Origin: Bacteroidota bacterium | GTDB lineage: Bacteria > Bacteroidota > Ignavibacteria > UBA10030 > UBA8401 | Direction: 5' to 3' | Assembly (NCBI GenBank): GCA_021796215.1 | Contig: JAJYOK010000001.1 | Coordinates: 1 to 64,000 of the forward strand | Length of the DNA: 64,000 nucleotides | Part shown: piece after piece, positions 25,872 through 36,029 of the stretch | Numbering within the stretch: the stretch's first letter is position 1 | Layout of the letters: the number at the start of each line of letters is the position of its first letter | The notes under the pieces: generated by a model | The model's database searches: none | The model's input: only the letters and a program-made list of their open reading frames with translations | What the model was told of the DNA's origin: nothing | Translations under genes and position numbers: made by a program

Positions 25872-26104
25872 TTAAGTCGTGTTACACACACGCTCCCTGT
25901 CACTTCTGAAGGAATTCGAGTACGATCGGCGGGTACATTTGGGACGGAACGAGGGGATGTTTTGATTTGTTTTGTCGGGTAACATACCATTCATGAGTTG
26001 CATTGCCGGACATGATTTGAGAAGTTTATCCGCCGCTCCATGCGGTTTCATGTGCCTGCACGCATCGTTATTATTGACGGTTTACAGCAAAACTAAGGAG
26101 AAAC
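25872..26104. other. Spacer after the palindromic element, no gene seen
   Basis: Together with the palindrome it makes a gap of about 420 bases before the FAD oxidoreductase gene. No conserved frame or RNA gene was recognised. AAGGAG at its end serves the next start. Confidence 0.5.
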
Positions 26105-27442
26105 ATGATTCTTCAAAACTGGTGGTTCACGACGCTGCTTGGAATAAAAGATCCGATTCAACCGCCGCTTCAAAAAGATATCAAAGCGGATATTCTTATT
26201 GTGGGTGCAGGCGCTGCCGGTCTTTCGGCTGCCTACTCTTTGATGAACAAAGGAGTGAAGGTTGTATTGATCGAGAAAAATATTTGCGGCGGCAGTTCTT
26301 CGGGCAAAAGTGCCGGTTTTCTCACCCCCGATAGCGAGCTGGAATTATCCCAGCTTATCCGGAGATACGGAAAAGCAGATGCCGCTGATTTGTGGGGAGT
26401 CGCTACCAAAGGAGTGGAGATGATGGTGGCGCACATTACCCGGCACAACATCAATTGTGATTTTCAGGTGCAGGATTGTTTGTTTCTCGGGAATGGTGAA
26501 AGCGGTTGGGAAGATATTCAGGAAGAAATGAAAGCCCGAAAAATGCTCGGCTTTGCCCAGACTCTCTACGACAGGAATGAAGTGAAAAAAATAATCGGCT
26601 CTGAAAGTTATTCCGGAGGCGTCAGATATCCGGATACATATGGCGTGAACGCTTTGTTGTATTCACAGGGAATGAAAAAGATATTGTTGGAAAACGGAAT
26701 TGAAATTTATGAAGCATCGGAAGTTTTGTCCGTACACGAACATCGTGCAGAGACACATCTTGGTTCTGTCACTGCCGACCAGATAATTTTCTGCGCTGAT
26801 AAATTGCACTCTTCGGTAACGCAGCTTGCCGACAGCATCTATCATGCACAAACGTTTCTTTCGATCAGCGAGCCGCTCAGTGAAAGTATGATAGAAAAAA
26901 TTTTTCCTGCCGGAAGGTTTCAATGCTGGGATTCGGATCTCGTATACAGTTATTACCGTTTGACGGGAGACAACCGGATACTGCTTGGCGGCGGAGATAT
27001 GCTCACTACTTTTTCAGTGAACGATGTCAATTCATCGCGCGTGATTGATGCGGTGATTGAAAAATTCAGGAAGAAATTTCCTCTTCTTAGCGATCTTAAA
27101 TTCATTCAATATTGGCCCGGCAGAATTGATACCACAAGAGATCTGATACCGACCATCGTTCGGGAAGAAGCCAAACCGTGGATACATTTCGTTTTGGGGT
27201 GTGTCGGCTTGCCATGGGCAACTTTTTGCGGCGATTTTGCTGCCCGCCACGCCTACGATGACAAAGGCTGCACCGATCATCATTATTATGAGTACTTCCG
27301 CGCAGACAGACATTTTTTCATACCGTTATGGATGGAAAAGTTTTTGGGGAAACGAATAGTCTTTTCGTTGAACAACGGCTGGGCAAAATATTATCAAAAG
27401 GAAACACCGGACGATGCCGGCGCAAAAGCATATCGTTCCTAA
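26105..27442 (+). CDS. FAD-dependent amine/amino-acid oxidoreductase (DAO family)
   Basis: 445 aa. ADILIVGAGAAGLSAAYSL is the Rossmann FAD-binding GxGxxG, followed by VVLIEKN and GGSSSGKSAGFLTPDSE (flavin contact, as in the PuuB/OrdL type). A substrate domain and the C-terminal FAD segment (QYWPGRIDTTRDLIPTI, FVLGCVGLPWATFCGDFAA) complete the DAO fold. The protein begins with a short non-family helix (MILQNWWFTTLLG). AAGGAG precedes the ATG. Likely substrate is a primary or secondary amine such as a gamma-glutamyl polyamine, but this cannot be read from sequence. Confidence 0.87.
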   Translation: MILQNWWFTTLLGIKDPIQPPLQKDIKADILIVGAGAAGLSAAYSLMNKGVKVVLIEKNICGGSSSGKSAGFLTPDSELELSQLIRRYGKADAADLWGVATKGVEMMVAHITRHNINCDFQVQDCLFLGNGESGWEDIQEEMKARKMLGFAQTLYDRNEVKKIIGSESYSGGVRYPDTYGVNALLYSQGMKKILLENGIEIYEASEVLSVHEHRAETHLGSVTADQIIFCADKLHSSVTQLADSIYHAQTFLSISEPLSESMIEKIFPAGRFQCWDSDLVYSYYRLTGDNRILLGGGDMLTTFSVNDVNSSRVIDAVIEKFRKKFPLLSDLKFIQYWPGRIDTTRDLIPTIVREEAKPWIHFVLGCVGLPWATFCGDFAARHAYDDKGCTDHHYYEYFRADRHFFIPLWMEKFLGKRIVFSLNNGWAKYYQKETPDDAGAKAYRS

Positions 27443-27622
27443 GCAAAAGCACATGCGGCGCGGTGTGTGATGAAGAAATTCCTGCATTCGTAATTCATAA
27501 CCGGTGGAACCGTTGATATCGCCCATTTCTTGACTCTCTTGCCATTTCGCCTTATATTATTGAAGTTTTTGTTCCGAAGGAATCCCTTTGGGAAATGAAA
27601 TTGAACAGTAAATTCACAATAA

Positions 27623-28939
27623 ATGTCCCACAGAGCACGAACTTCTCCACCGCAAAACATTTCAATTGTAGCGCGAAAAACACCATCTTTGACTTACCGA
27701 AAGACGACTCTCAATAATAGTATCAGAGTTGTCAGCGAAGAAATTCCTCATGTAAAATCTGTTACCATCGGTGTGTGGATTGATACCGGTTCCCGCAATG
27801 AAAACGACACCACCAACGGCATTTCCCATTTTTTGGAACACATGGTTTTTAAGGGAACCGAACACCGCTCCACGCAGGCAATCGCTCGCAGTCTGGAGTC
27901 GGTTGGCGGCTACATGAATGCGTTCACATCGAAAGAGCATACATGTTTTTATGCCCGCGTGCTGGATGCGCATGTGGAAAAAGCTGTGGATGTGCTTTCC
28001 GATCTTCTTCAGTATCCGACATTTCCCGAAAAAGAAATTGAAAAAGAAAAACAGGTTGTGCTTGAAGAGATCAAGAATGTTGAAGATGATCCCGACGATT
28101 TGATTCACGATGTGTTTGAAGAAAACATTTACGCCCCGGGCCCGTTGAAATATCCGGTGATCGGAACAGCGAAAAATGTCTCGACATTTACACGCGACGA
28201 TCTATTCCGTTATGTGAAAACGCATTATACGAACGACCGCATGGTTATTGCGGCGGCAGGAAATATTGCGCACGAGAAGTTGGTGAGCCTTATTGAAAAA
28301 TATTTTGTGCTGATGCGCCGCGTTTCGAATCGGCAGATAACCACATCCCGCGTTCAGTCTGTACGCGGGCATGCAAAAGGAAAGATGATTGAAGTTCCGA
28401 AACCGATTCAACAAGCGCATGTATGCAGCGGAACGGTGGCGTTCAGTATTCACAGCAAGCACCGCTACCCGTCACTGGTACTGAACACATTGTTAGGCGA
28501 TGGAATGAGCTCGCGATTATTTCAAAATATCCGTGAGAAGTTCGGATACGCCTATTCCGTTTATTCATTTCTTAATCTTTTGAGCAATACCGGTTCGTTC
28601 GGTGTGTATGTCGGAACGGATAAAAAGCATATTGCACACTGTCTTGATTTAGTGCGGGCGGAGTTTTTAAAACTGAAACAAAAGCCGATTTCAGCGGCTG
28701 AGTTGAAACGCACAAAAGAGCAATTGAAAGGAAGTATGCTGCTCGGACTGGAAAGCACATCGAATCGGATGATGCGGCTTGGGAGCGGCGAATTGTATTT
28801 CGGAGAATTCACAACGCTTGATGCTATCGCGCGGCACATTGATTCTGTTACTGTCAGCGAAGTATCGGAAGCGGCAGCGCTGTTGTTCCGTGAAGAGCAA
28901 TTCTCAACTATTATTTTTTCACCAGATGTACCTAATTAA
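27623..28939 (+). CDS. M16 family zinc metallopeptidase (processing-peptidase-like)
   Basis: 438 aa. The inverted zinc motif H-x-x-E-H is in GISHFLEHMVFKGTEH, with the distal Glu in VVLEEIKNVEDDPDD; the glycine-rich VGGYMNAFTSKEHTCFYARV also matches. The second half is the inactive M16 domain (ALVLNTLLGDG-like region, LFQNIREKFGYAYSVYSF, EQLKGSMLLGLESTSNRM). Single-chain, YmxG/PqqL-like length. No signal peptide, so probably cytoplasmic or loosely membrane-associated peptide cleavage. No clear SD before the ATG. It is 30 bases upstream of the alanine dehydrogenase gene, a likely operon partner. Confidence 0.93.
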   Translation: MSHRARTSPPQNISIVARKTPSLTYRKTTLNNSIRVVSEEIPHVKSVTIGVWIDTGSRNENDTTNGISHFLEHMVFKGTEHRSTQAIARSLESVGGYMNAFTSKEHTCFYARVLDAHVEKAVDVLSDLLQYPTFPEKEIEKEKQVVLEEIKNVEDDPDDLIHDVFEENIYAPGPLKYPVIGTAKNVSTFTRDDLFRYVKTHYTNDRMVIAAAGNIAHEKLVSLIEKYFVLMRRVSNRQITTSRVQSVRGHAKGKMIEVPKPIQQAHVCSGTVAFSIHSKHRYPSLVLNTLLGDGMSSRLFQNIREKFGYAYSVYSFLNLLSNTGSFGVYVGTDKKHIAHCLDLVRAEFLKLKQKPISAAELKRTKEQLKGSMLLGLESTSNRMMRLGSGELYFGEFTTLDAIARHIDSVTVSEVSEAAALLFREEQFSTIIFSPDVPN

Positions 28940-28969
28940 CTTTTTAATGAAAAAACTTGCGAGACTATT

Positions 28970-30085
28970 ATGATTATCGGCGTACCAAAAGAAATAAAGA
29001 CAAACGAAAACCGCGTCGGACTGCTACCGGTTGGCGTGCAAACATTGAAATCGTTCGGGCACACGGTGCTCGTTGAAACAAAAGCAGGAGTCGGCAGCGG
29101 CTTTGATGACGATGCGTATGCGAAAGCGGGCGCAAAGATTATTAAAACCGCAAAGGAAGTGTACCACAAAGCAGACATGATTGTTAAAGTGAAAGAACCG
29201 ATCAAACCGGAATATTCTCTTATCCGCGACGGACAGATTCTTTTCACCTATTTTCATTTCGCCGCCAGCAAAGAACTGACGCTTGCGATGATGAAAACCA
29301 AAGCCGTTTGTATTGCCTACGAGACAGTGCAAAAAGCCGACGGCTCGCTTCCGCTGTTAATTCCAATGAGCGAAGTTGCCGGGCGCATGGCGCCGCAGGA
29401 AGGTGCAAAATATTTGGAGAAGACAATGGGCGGACGCGGAATACTTCTGGGCGGAGTTCCCGGAACTGAGCCGGCAGATGTTGTTGTGTTAGGCGGCGGT
29501 ATTGTCGGGACGAACGCGGCGAAAATTGCGGCTGGACTCGGTGCACGCGTCACGATTCTTGATAACAATTTGTATCGCCTGCGCCATCTTGACGACATCA
29601 TGCCGAAAAATGTTGTGACGATGATGTCGAATCAGTATAACGTTCAGAAAGCAGTCCGTCGCGCCGATTTGGTGATCGGTGCAGTGTTGATTCCCGGGAC
29701 GAAAGCGCCGAAGCTCGTTACGAGAGAAATGCTGAAGCACATGAAGCCGGGCAGCGTGGTCGTTGATGTTGCGGTCGACCAGGGCGGATGTATTGAAACC
29801 TGCAAGCCGACGACGCATGAAAATCCTACATTCGTCGTGGAAGGCGTCGTTCATTATTGCGTCGCGAACATGCCGGGTGCGGTTCCGTTCACTTCAACTG
29901 TTGCACTGACGAATGCAACGCTTCCGTACGCGGTTGAGATTTCGAACAAAGGGTGGGAAAAAGCTGTTCAAACCAATGCAGAGATCAAATTTGGTTTGAA
30001 TATGGTTGATGGTTATATTACCTACAAGGGTGTAGCCGACGCGTTCGGGTACAAACTCACCTCCGTTGAAGAAACATTGCGGTAA
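28970..30085 (+). CDS. ald: Alanine dehydrogenase
   Basis: 371 aa, the usual length. It catalyses L-alanine + NAD+ + water to pyruvate + ammonium + NADH. Signatures are MIIGVPKEIKTNENRVGLLP, IVKVKEP (substrate Lys), FTYFHFAASKELT (His), the Rossmann VVVLGGGIVGTNAAKIAAGLG, DVAVDQGGCIET and VANMPGAVPFTSTVALTNA. Cytoplasmic hexamer in known cases. It lies 30 bases after the M16 peptidase gene; a hairpin follows its stop. Confidence 0.97.
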   Translation: MIIGVPKEIKTNENRVGLLPVGVQTLKSFGHTVLVETKAGVGSGFDDDAYAKAGAKIIKTAKEVYHKADMIVKVKEPIKPEYSLIRDGQILFTYFHFAASKELTLAMMKTKAVCIAYETVQKADGSLPLLIPMSEVAGRMAPQEGAKYLEKTMGGRGILLGGVPGTEPADVVVLGGGIVGTNAAKIAAGLGARVTILDNNLYRLRHLDDIMPKNVVTMMSNQYNVQKAVRRADLVIGAVLIPGTKAPKLVTREMLKHMKPGSVVVDVAVDQGGCIETCKPTTHENPTFVVEGVVHYCVANMPGAVPFTSTVALTNATLPYAVEISNKGWEKAVQTNAEIKFGLNMVDGYITYKGVADAFGYKLTSVEETLR

Positions 30086-30099
30086 GTAAAAAATCAGAA

Positions 30100-30134
30100 A
30101 GCTATCCGATTTGCTTTTGAGCGATCGGATAGCT
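30100..30134 (+). terminator. Hairpin between ald and nuoG
   Basis: AGCTATCCGAT (30100-30110) and ATCGGATAGCT (30124-30134) form a perfect 11-bp stem with a 13-nt loop. It lies 15 bases after the ald stop and 32 before the nuoG start. No T-run on the plus strand, so it is a possible terminator or attenuator. Confidence 0.55.
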
Positions 30135-30165
30135 GATTCAATTGTGAAGCGAGTGAAGAGAATTT

Positions 30166-31851
30166 ATGCCTACAGTAAAAATTACGATTGACGGTACGCA
30201 AATTGAAGCCGACAGCAAGCGGACGATCATCGAAGCAGCGAGAGAACATGGAATAAAAATTCCGCACTTTTGCTGGCATCCGAAACTTTCTGTCTCCGGT
30301 AATTGCCGCATGTGTCTTGTTGAAATTGAAAAAATGCCGAAGCTTGCAATTGCGTGTTCAACGCAGGTTGCCGACGGCATGGTGGTGCACACGAAAAATG
30401 ATCGCGTCGTCCATGCCCGTAACGCTGTGATGGAATTTCTTCTTATCAACCATCCGCTCGATTGTCCGATTTGCGACGAAGCGGGAGAATGCAAGCTTCA
30501 GGATTACACATATAAGTACAGCACAGGCTACAGCAGATTTGATGAAGACAAAGTTCATAAACCGAAGCGCATTCAAATTGGTCCGCATGTGATGTTTGAT
30601 GCGGAGCGGTGCATCCTGTGTTCTCGCTGCGTCCGGTTTTGCGATGAAATTGCCGGCGTGCATCAGCTTCAGTTCATTCAACGCGGTGATCATACGGAGT
30701 TGACAACATTCCCCGGCGAGAAGCTCGATAATCCGTATTCGATGAATGTTGTCGACATCTGCCCCGTTGGCGCATTGACGAATGCAGATTTTCGTTTCAA
30801 AGCACGCGTGTGGGAAATGTCGTTCACTGATACGATCTGTCAGGGATGTGCGCGCGGGTGCAATATTGAACTCGGCGTTCGCAACAACGAAATCCTGCGC
30901 CTCACTCCGCGCCGCAATGATGACGTGAACAGCAGTTGGATGTGTGATCACGGCAGACTCGATACGTTCAAATTTGTCAATGCAGAAAACCGCATTAAAG
31001 CGCCGATGGTCAGAAAAGACGGCATGCTTGTAGAAGTTGGATGGGATGAAGCAATTTCACGCGTCGCATCAGAACTGAAATCGTTCAAGAAATCGGAAGT
31101 CGCAGCTCTCGGTTCTCCGTTTGCAACAAACGAAGATAATTACGTTTTTCAGCGCTTTGTGAAAGAAGTGCTGGGAACGAAGAATGTAGATTTTGCCCGC
31201 CATATCGTTGAAGGCAGTGAAGATACTATTCTTCTTCGCTCAGACAAAACTCCGAATTCGGCTGGTGCCGCTGAAGTTGGTATAGTGCCGGGCGATGGTG
31301 GAATGAGCTTTGATGCGATCATCGAAGGAATCCGCGACGGCAAAATCAAAGCGCTCTATGCGCTGGAAGATGATCTTGCGGCAATACCGGGTCTTGCTGA
31401 AGTCCTTCCGAAGCTTGAATTTTTTGTTGTTCATGCAACGAATGAAAACAGCACGACGCGCTATGCCGATGTAGTTTTTGCAGCCGCGGCGTATGCAGAG
31501 AAGAACGGAACGATGGTCAACTTTCAGCACCGCGTTCAGCGGATTCGTCCGGCAGTGACGACGCTGGAACTTGACCGTGCGATGGATGGATTTGAAATGA
31601 GCCGCTGGGATAAATTTGCCTCGCATAATGACAAATGGGGAAAAGGTCCCCGGCGCGATGCCCGCTCGTCATGGAAAATTGTTGCAGGCGTTGCTGCGGC
31701 GATGGGAACAAAATTCAAATTCAATACCGCCGACGAAGTATTCAACGAAATTGTGCAGCGCGTAGAAAGTTTTAAGGGGCTTTCTTATCTCAAAGTTGGA
31801 AAGAAAGGCACGCCGTTAAAAACAAAAACGACGGTTAACGTTCACGCTTAA
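30166..31851 (+). CDS. nuoG: NADH-quinone oxidoreductase subunit G
   Basis: 561 aa. The N-terminal [2Fe-2S] domain has PHFCWHPKLSVSGNCRMCLV and ACSTQVADG, followed by the His-Cys cluster segment (HPLDCPICDEAGECKLQDY), CILCSRCVRFCDEIAG with VVDICPVGAL (4Fe-4S pair), and TICQGCARGCNIEL opening a molybdopterin-oxidoreductase-like domain. The protein is much shorter than E. coli NuoG (about 900 aa), because the C-terminal molybdopterin-like part is reduced. It carries the peripheral-arm iron-sulfur wires of complex I. nuoH follows after 27 bases and nuoI after that. Confidence 0.95.
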   Translation: MPTVKITIDGTQIEADSKRTIIEAAREHGIKIPHFCWHPKLSVSGNCRMCLVEIEKMPKLAIACSTQVADGMVVHTKNDRVVHARNAVMEFLLINHPLDCPICDEAGECKLQDYTYKYSTGYSRFDEDKVHKPKRIQIGPHVMFDAERCILCSRCVRFCDEIAGVHQLQFIQRGDHTELTTFPGEKLDNPYSMNVVDICPVGALTNADFRFKARVWEMSFTDTICQGCARGCNIELGVRNNEILRLTPRRNDDVNSSWMCDHGRLDTFKFVNAENRIKAPMVRKDGMLVEVGWDEAISRVASELKSFKKSEVAALGSPFATNEDNYVFQRFVKEVLGTKNVDFARHIVEGSEDTILLRSDKTPNSAGAAEVGIVPGDGGMSFDAIIEGIRDGKIKALYALEDDLAAIPGLAEVLPKLEFFVVHATNENSTTRYADVVFAAAAYAEKNGTMVNFQHRVQRIRPAVTTLELDRAMDGFEMSRWDKFASHNDKWGKGPRRDARSSWKIVAGVAAAMGTKFKFNTADEVFNEIVQRVESFKGLSYLKVGKKGTPLKTKTTVNVHA

Positions 31852-31878
31852 TTTTTTTCTTCTGTCGGGAAAATAGAA

Positions 31879-32910
31879 ATGAATATAATAATAGAAGCGC
31901 TTATTAAAATTGCCTTTATTCTTCTGGTTAACCTGACAACGGTTGCGTACCTCGTTTATGCGGAGCGCCGTGTCAGTGCGCTTATTCAGAATCGCGTAGG
32001 GCCGAATCGTGTCGGGCCGATGGGACTGCTTCAGCCTGTTGCTGACATTGTGAAACTTTTCTTTAAGGAAGATATTGTTCCCACAGCGGCGAATAAATTC
32101 GTCCACAGCCTTGCCCCGCTTATTTCGTTGATTGTCGCTCTGTCAACGTTTGCGGTAATTCCGTTCGGGAACACAATCCATCTTTTCGGACACGACTATA
32201 AACTGATGATTGCCGATGTCAATGTCGGACTGTTATATCTGCTTGCGCTTTCGTCGCTCGGTGTATATGGCATTACGCTCAGCGGGTGGTCGTCGAACAA
32301 TAAATATTCACTGCTTGGCGGACTGCGTTCGTCGGCACAGATGATCAGCTATGAGCTTTCGCTGGGACTTTCGATTATCGGCGTGCTGATGATAGCAGGT
32401 TCGCTGCAGCTTGACAAGATCGTTGTGCACCAAGGAAATTACTTGTTCGGATTTTTACCGACGTGGAATATTTTCCTTCAGCCGCTGGGGTGCATTACAT
32501 TCGTCATTGCATATTTTGCTGAAACAAACCGTTTGCCGTTCGATTTACCGGAAGCGGAGCCGGAACTTGTCGGCGGCTATCACACGGAATATTCCGGAAT
32601 GAAGTTCGGATTGTTTTTCCTTGCTGAGTACGCGAACATGATCACGGCATCCGCGGTCATCGTTACGCTTTATTTAGGCGGCTGGCAGCTCCCGTTCATC
32701 GAAAATTTTGGTCTTTCACCGCTCGCAGTCAGCTTGTTGCAGGTTGCGGCGTTCGGAATAAAAGTCGCGCTCGTCTTGTTATTTTTTATTATCGTGCGCT
32801 GGACGATTCCACGGTTCCGCTACGATCAATTGATGAACATCGGGTGGAAAGTGATGCTTCCGCTGGCAATTCTGAATATTGTCATTACCGGATTAATTAT
32901 TCTTTTGTAA
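31879..32910 (+). CDS. nuoH: NADH-quinone oxidoreductase subunit H
   Basis: 343 aa, about eight transmembrane helices. NuoH/ND1 signatures are YAERRVSALIQNRVGPNRVG, GLLQPVADIVKLFFKED, AYFAETNRLPFDLPEAEPEL (the acidic quinone-site loop) and GYHTEYSGMKFGLFFLAEY. It forms the quinone-binding chamber of complex I in the inner membrane, taking electrons to menaquinone here, which agrees with the mqn genes downstream. Between nuoG and nuoI in the same operon. Confidence 0.97.
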   Translation: MNIIIEALIKIAFILLVNLTTVAYLVYAERRVSALIQNRVGPNRVGPMGLLQPVADIVKLFFKEDIVPTAANKFVHSLAPLISLIVALSTFAVIPFGNTIHLFGHDYKLMIADVNVGLLYLLALSSLGVYGITLSGWSSNNKYSLLGGLRSSAQMISYELSLGLSIIGVLMIAGSLQLDKIVVHQGNYLFGFLPTWNIFLQPLGCITFVIAYFAETNRLPFDLPEAEPELVGGYHTEYSGMKFGLFFLAEYANMITASAVIVTLYLGGWQLPFIENFGLSPLAVSLLQVAAFGIKVALVLLFFIIVRWTIPRFRYDQLMNIGWKVMLPLAILNIVITGLIILL

Positions 32911-32950
32911 ATGAAGCAGGCGATATGAATTTGTCGGAAAGAGGTATGGT

Positions 32951-33454
32951 ATGAGCGAAGAGAAGAGCGCAATCATTCGAAAAAAAGATTTGTCGTTGTT
33001 GGAACGAATGTACATTCCTGAAATCGTAAAAGGAATGAAACTCACGATCAGCCAGATGTTCACGCCGACATTTACGACGCAATATCCTGACGAACGATTT
33101 CAGCCGCCGGCATCATTTCGCGGCCGCCCGGTGCTTGTGGAAGAAAACGGAGTTGAGCGCTGTGTTGCGTGCGGACTGTGCAGCCGCGTGTGTCCCGCGC
33201 TTGCCATTGAAGTGCAAGCGGGCGAAACTGATTTGGGGAAAGAACGCTACCCCGAAAAATTTGAGATTAATATGATTCGCTGTATCTTCTGCGGCTTCTG
33301 CGAGGAAGTTTGTCCGGAAGAAGCAATCATTATGAGTCAGGAATACGAGCTTGCGTTTACGAAACCGCAGGATGCACTGTTCGGCAAAGACAAACTTTTA
33401 GTTCCGATAGAAAAAGTGCAAACCCGTCTTGATTTTCTGCGCACCAACAGGTAA
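32951..33454 (+). CDS. nuoI: NADH-quinone oxidoreductase subunit I
   Basis: 167 aa with two 4Fe-4S ferredoxin motifs, [18 protein letters not shown] and [16 protein letters not shown], that carry clusters N6a and N6b. The N-terminus ([24 protein letters not shown] region) and [14 protein letters not shown] fit the family. GGTATGGT lies just before the ATG. It ends the three-gene complex I block; nuoA-F and nuoJ-N are not in the window. Confidence 0.96.
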   Translation: MSEEKSAIIRKKDLSLLERMYIPEIVKGMKLTISQMFTPTFTTQYPDERFQPPASFRGRPVLVEENGVERCVACGLCSRVCPALAIEVQAGETDLGKERYPEKFEINMIRCIFCGFCEEVCPEEAIIMSQEYELAFTKPQDALFGKDKLLVPIEKVQTRLDFLRTNR

Positions 33455-33560
33455 TATAACCGTTTGAAAAGCAGAATCTTCTTCCTCACACGAACGGAGA
33501 TGGCGGGGACCTGACAATTTTCGCGTCAGCGGTTTCAGTTTTCATAAAAAAACCACAGTG

Positions 33561-33575
33561 CACGCCGTCGGCGTG
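33561..33575 (+). terminator. Hairpin after nuoI
   Basis: CACGCC (33561-33566), loop GTC, GGCGTG (33570-33575), then ATTTTC. Short stem with a weak T-run; a possible terminator for the nuoGHI operon. Confidence 0.4.
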
Positions 33576-33630
33576 ATTTTCAGCTTCATGATAATAATCT
33601 TCCGGTTGTAAGAACTCCCTTGGAGACCGT

Positions 33631-35175
33631 ATGCTTTCAGTCGTTCTGAGCAGTGCAACCTACGGCATCAATGCCTACCTCATCGAAATTGAAACCAACA
33701 TCGAAAACACTGTTCCGAATTTTTTCATGGTGGGGCTTCCCGATAATGCGGTAAAAGAAAGCCGCGAACGCGTTGCCACAGCGATAAAAAATTCCGGCTT
33801 CACGTATCCGAACAAGCGCGTCACCATCAATCTTGCGCCGGCAGATGTAAAGAAGGAAGGCTCCTCACACGACCTTCCGATCGCTGTTGGTATGCTGGTG
33901 TCGAGCGGACAGGCGCCGGATGATTTGCTGAAAGACTTCGTCATTCTGGGCGAGCTTGCTCTTGATGGAAGTCTCCGCGCAGTGCACGGTGTTCTGCCGA
34001 TAGCGGTTGAAATCAAGAAAAAAGGATTGCGTGGCATTATTCTTCCGAAAGACAATGCGCGTGAAGCTGCGATGGTGGAGGGACTTGATGTTTACGGTGT
34101 TTCTACACTTGCAGAAACAATTGATCTATTGCACGGAAATTTTGGTGTTGTTCCGCCGACAAAGCTCAACATCAAAGAAGTTTTTTCTGAGCAGTCACTC
34201 TTTGGCGGACTCGATTTCTCCGATGTGAAAGGTCAGGAAAATGTGAAGCGCGCTCTCGAAGTTGCCGCTGCCGGCGGGCACAATATCATCATGATTGGTC
34301 CACCGGGTTCGGGTAAAACAATGCTTGCGCGAAGGCTTCCCGGAATTCTTCCTTCTTTAACATTTGAAGAAAGCATTGAGACAACAAAAATCCATTCCGT
34401 TGCCGGATTGCTTCCGCGGAATTCGGCGCTTGTTGCGACTCGTCCGTTTCGCGCGCCGCATCATACAATTTCCGACAGTGCACTGGTCGGCGGCGGAACG
34501 ATACCGCGCCCCGGAGAAATTTCTCTTTCACATCACGGCGTCTTATTTCTTGACGAGCTTCCCGAGTTTGCGTGCAATGTGTTGGAAGTGATGCGTCAGC
34601 CGTTAGAGGATGGCAAGGTAACGATCAGCCGCTCTAAAATGTCACTGGAATTCCCGGCTCAGTTCATGCTTGTCTGCGCGATGAATCCGTGTCCGTGCGG
34701 GAATTATGGAAATCCGAATCACGAATGTACGTGCACGCCGATGCAGATTCAAAAATACATGGCGAAGATTTCCGGTCCGTTGCTTGATCGTATCGATATT
34801 CACATTGAAGTTCCTGCAGTAAAAGTTGCCGAGCTCGGGCAGAAAAAACCGGGCGAGCCTTCATCATGCATTCGCACTCGCGTTGTGAAAGCGCGGGAAC
34901 GGCAGGCGCGCCGGTTCGAACATCGCAAAGGATTGTTTGCCAATGCGCACATGCAGTCAAAAGAAATCCGTGAATTCTGTGCGATTGATTCTGCCGGAGA
35001 AGAGTTGTTGAAAATGGCGATGACAAAATTAGGGTTATCTGCCCGCGCGTATGATCGCATTTTGAAAGTTGCGCGCACGATCGCCGATCTTTCGGGGAGC
35101 GAAGAAATTCGTACGGAACATTTGAGCGAGGCGATTCAATATAGAAGTCTCGACAGAAATTTGTGGATGGGATAG
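33631..35175 (+). CDS. YifB/ComM family Mg-chelatase-like AAA+ ATPase
   Basis: 514 aa, the family length. An N-terminal Lon-protease-like S16 fold domain ([36 protein letters not shown]), a ChlI AAA+ core with Walker [19 protein letters not shown], Walker [11 protein letters not shown] and sensor [16 protein letters not shown], and a C-terminal helical lid ([20 protein letters not shown]). ComM homologues are helicases that promote branch migration in natural transformation; in this lineage the role is inferred from the family only. It is read separately, after a hairpin that follows nuoI. Confidence 0.95.
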   Translation: MLSVVLSSATYGINAYLIEIETNIENTVPNFFMVGLPDNAVKESRERVATAIKNSGFTYPNKRVTINLAPADVKKEGSSHDLPIAVGMLVSSGQAPDDLLKDFVILGELALDGSLRAVHGVLPIAVEIKKKGLRGIILPKDNAREAAMVEGLDVYGVSTLAETIDLLHGNFGVVPPTKLNIKEVFSEQSLFGGLDFSDVKGQENVKRALEVAAAGGHNIIMIGPPGSGKTMLARRLPGILPSLTFEESIETTKIHSVAGLLPRNSALVATRPFRAPHHTISDSALVGGGTIPRPGEISLSHHGVLFLDELPEFACNVLEVMRQPLEDGKVTISRSKMSLEFPAQFMLVCAMNPCPCGNYGNPNHECTCTPMQIQKYMAKISGPLLDRIDIHIEVPAVKVAELGQKKPGEPSSCIRTRVVKARERQARRFEHRKGLFANAHMQSKEIREFCAIDSAGEELLKMAMTKLGLSARAYDRILKVARTIADLSGSEEIRTEHLSEAIQYRSLDRNLWMG

Positions 35176-35266
35176 AACGTTCACTTCCGCGAAAATTGTA
35201 AATTCCCCCTCGGTTTTTTATATTGATGTATCACGCAATGTAAGTAGCAATCCCGTTGGGAGTTGA

Positions 35267-35959
35267 ATGCAGAAACAATACGTCCGCAGCCTTTTCGATT
35301 CTATTGCTTATCGCTATGATCTCCTGAATCATCTTCTCAGCGGCGGAGTTGATTTGTACTGGCGCCGTGTTGCCGTTGAAGCGCTTCGGAGTTTACAGCC
35401 GAAAAAAATTCTTGATGTCGCTACCGGTACCGGAGATTTTGCCATTGCCGCACTTCGATTGAACCCCAAAGAGATCGTTGGCGTGGATATTTCCGAGCGG
35501 ATGCTCGCGTTCGGGAGAAAGAAAGTTCATGATCGTGGATTAGAGTCGTTAATCCGGCTTGAGACTGGCGATGCCGAACATCTTCAATTTGAGGATGGAA
35601 CATTTGACGCCGCAATCGCCGCATTTGGCGTAAGGAATTTTGAGCATGTCGAGAAGGGAATTTTGGAAATGTATCGCGTCTTACAGCCGGGCGGGAAAAT
35701 AGCGGTGCTGGAATTTTCGAAGCCGCGCGTTTTTCCTTTCAAGCAATTATATTTTTTTTATTTTCTTAATATTCTTCCATTGATCGGAAAAATTGTATCG
35801 AAAGACACGGCGGCATATCACTATTTACCTGAGACGGTTTTGAAATTTCCGGACGGCGAGGAGTTCCTCGCAATTTTGCGTTCAGCAGGATTTGTTGATG
35901 TTACATTTCGGCTGTTGACGCTTGGCATCGCAACATTATACATCGGCACAAAGAAATAA
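35267..35959 (+). CDS. ubiE: Demethylmenaquinone methyltransferase
   Basis: 230 aa, SAM-dependent, usual length; also called menG. MQKQYVRSLFDSIAYRYDLL, DVATGTGDFAIAAL (motif I) and VGVDISERMLAFGRKKV, then AFGVRNFEHVEKGILEMYRV and GGKIAVLEFSKP, are UbiE family signatures. It would do the last step of menaquinone synthesis, C-methylation of demethylmenaquinone. It is next to mqnD on the same strand, and the remaining mqn and UbiD/UbiX/UbiA-type genes lie about 1.7 kb downstream on the other strand. Confidence 0.95.
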   Translation: MQKQYVRSLFDSIAYRYDLLNHLLSGGVDLYWRRVAVEALRSLQPKKILDVATGTGDFAIAALRLNPKEIVGVDISERMLAFGRKKVHDRGLESLIRLETGDAEHLQFEDGTFDAAIAAFGVRNFEHVEKGILEMYRVLQPGGKIAVLEFSKPRVFPFKQLYFFYFLNILPLIGKIVSKDTAAYHYLPETVLKFPDGEEFLAILRSAGFVDVTFRLLTLGIATLYIGTKK

Positions 35960-36029
35960 GGGTCAATGATTAATTCACAAAAGTCTTGAATTTTGAAAAC
36001 CGAGATGCAAAAACAAAGAAAGAAAAAAT

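Noticed and set aside
25684..25875. Two mirror-image small open frames on opposite strands
   Set aside because: They translate the two arms of one palindromic repeat; no RBS or homologue pattern.
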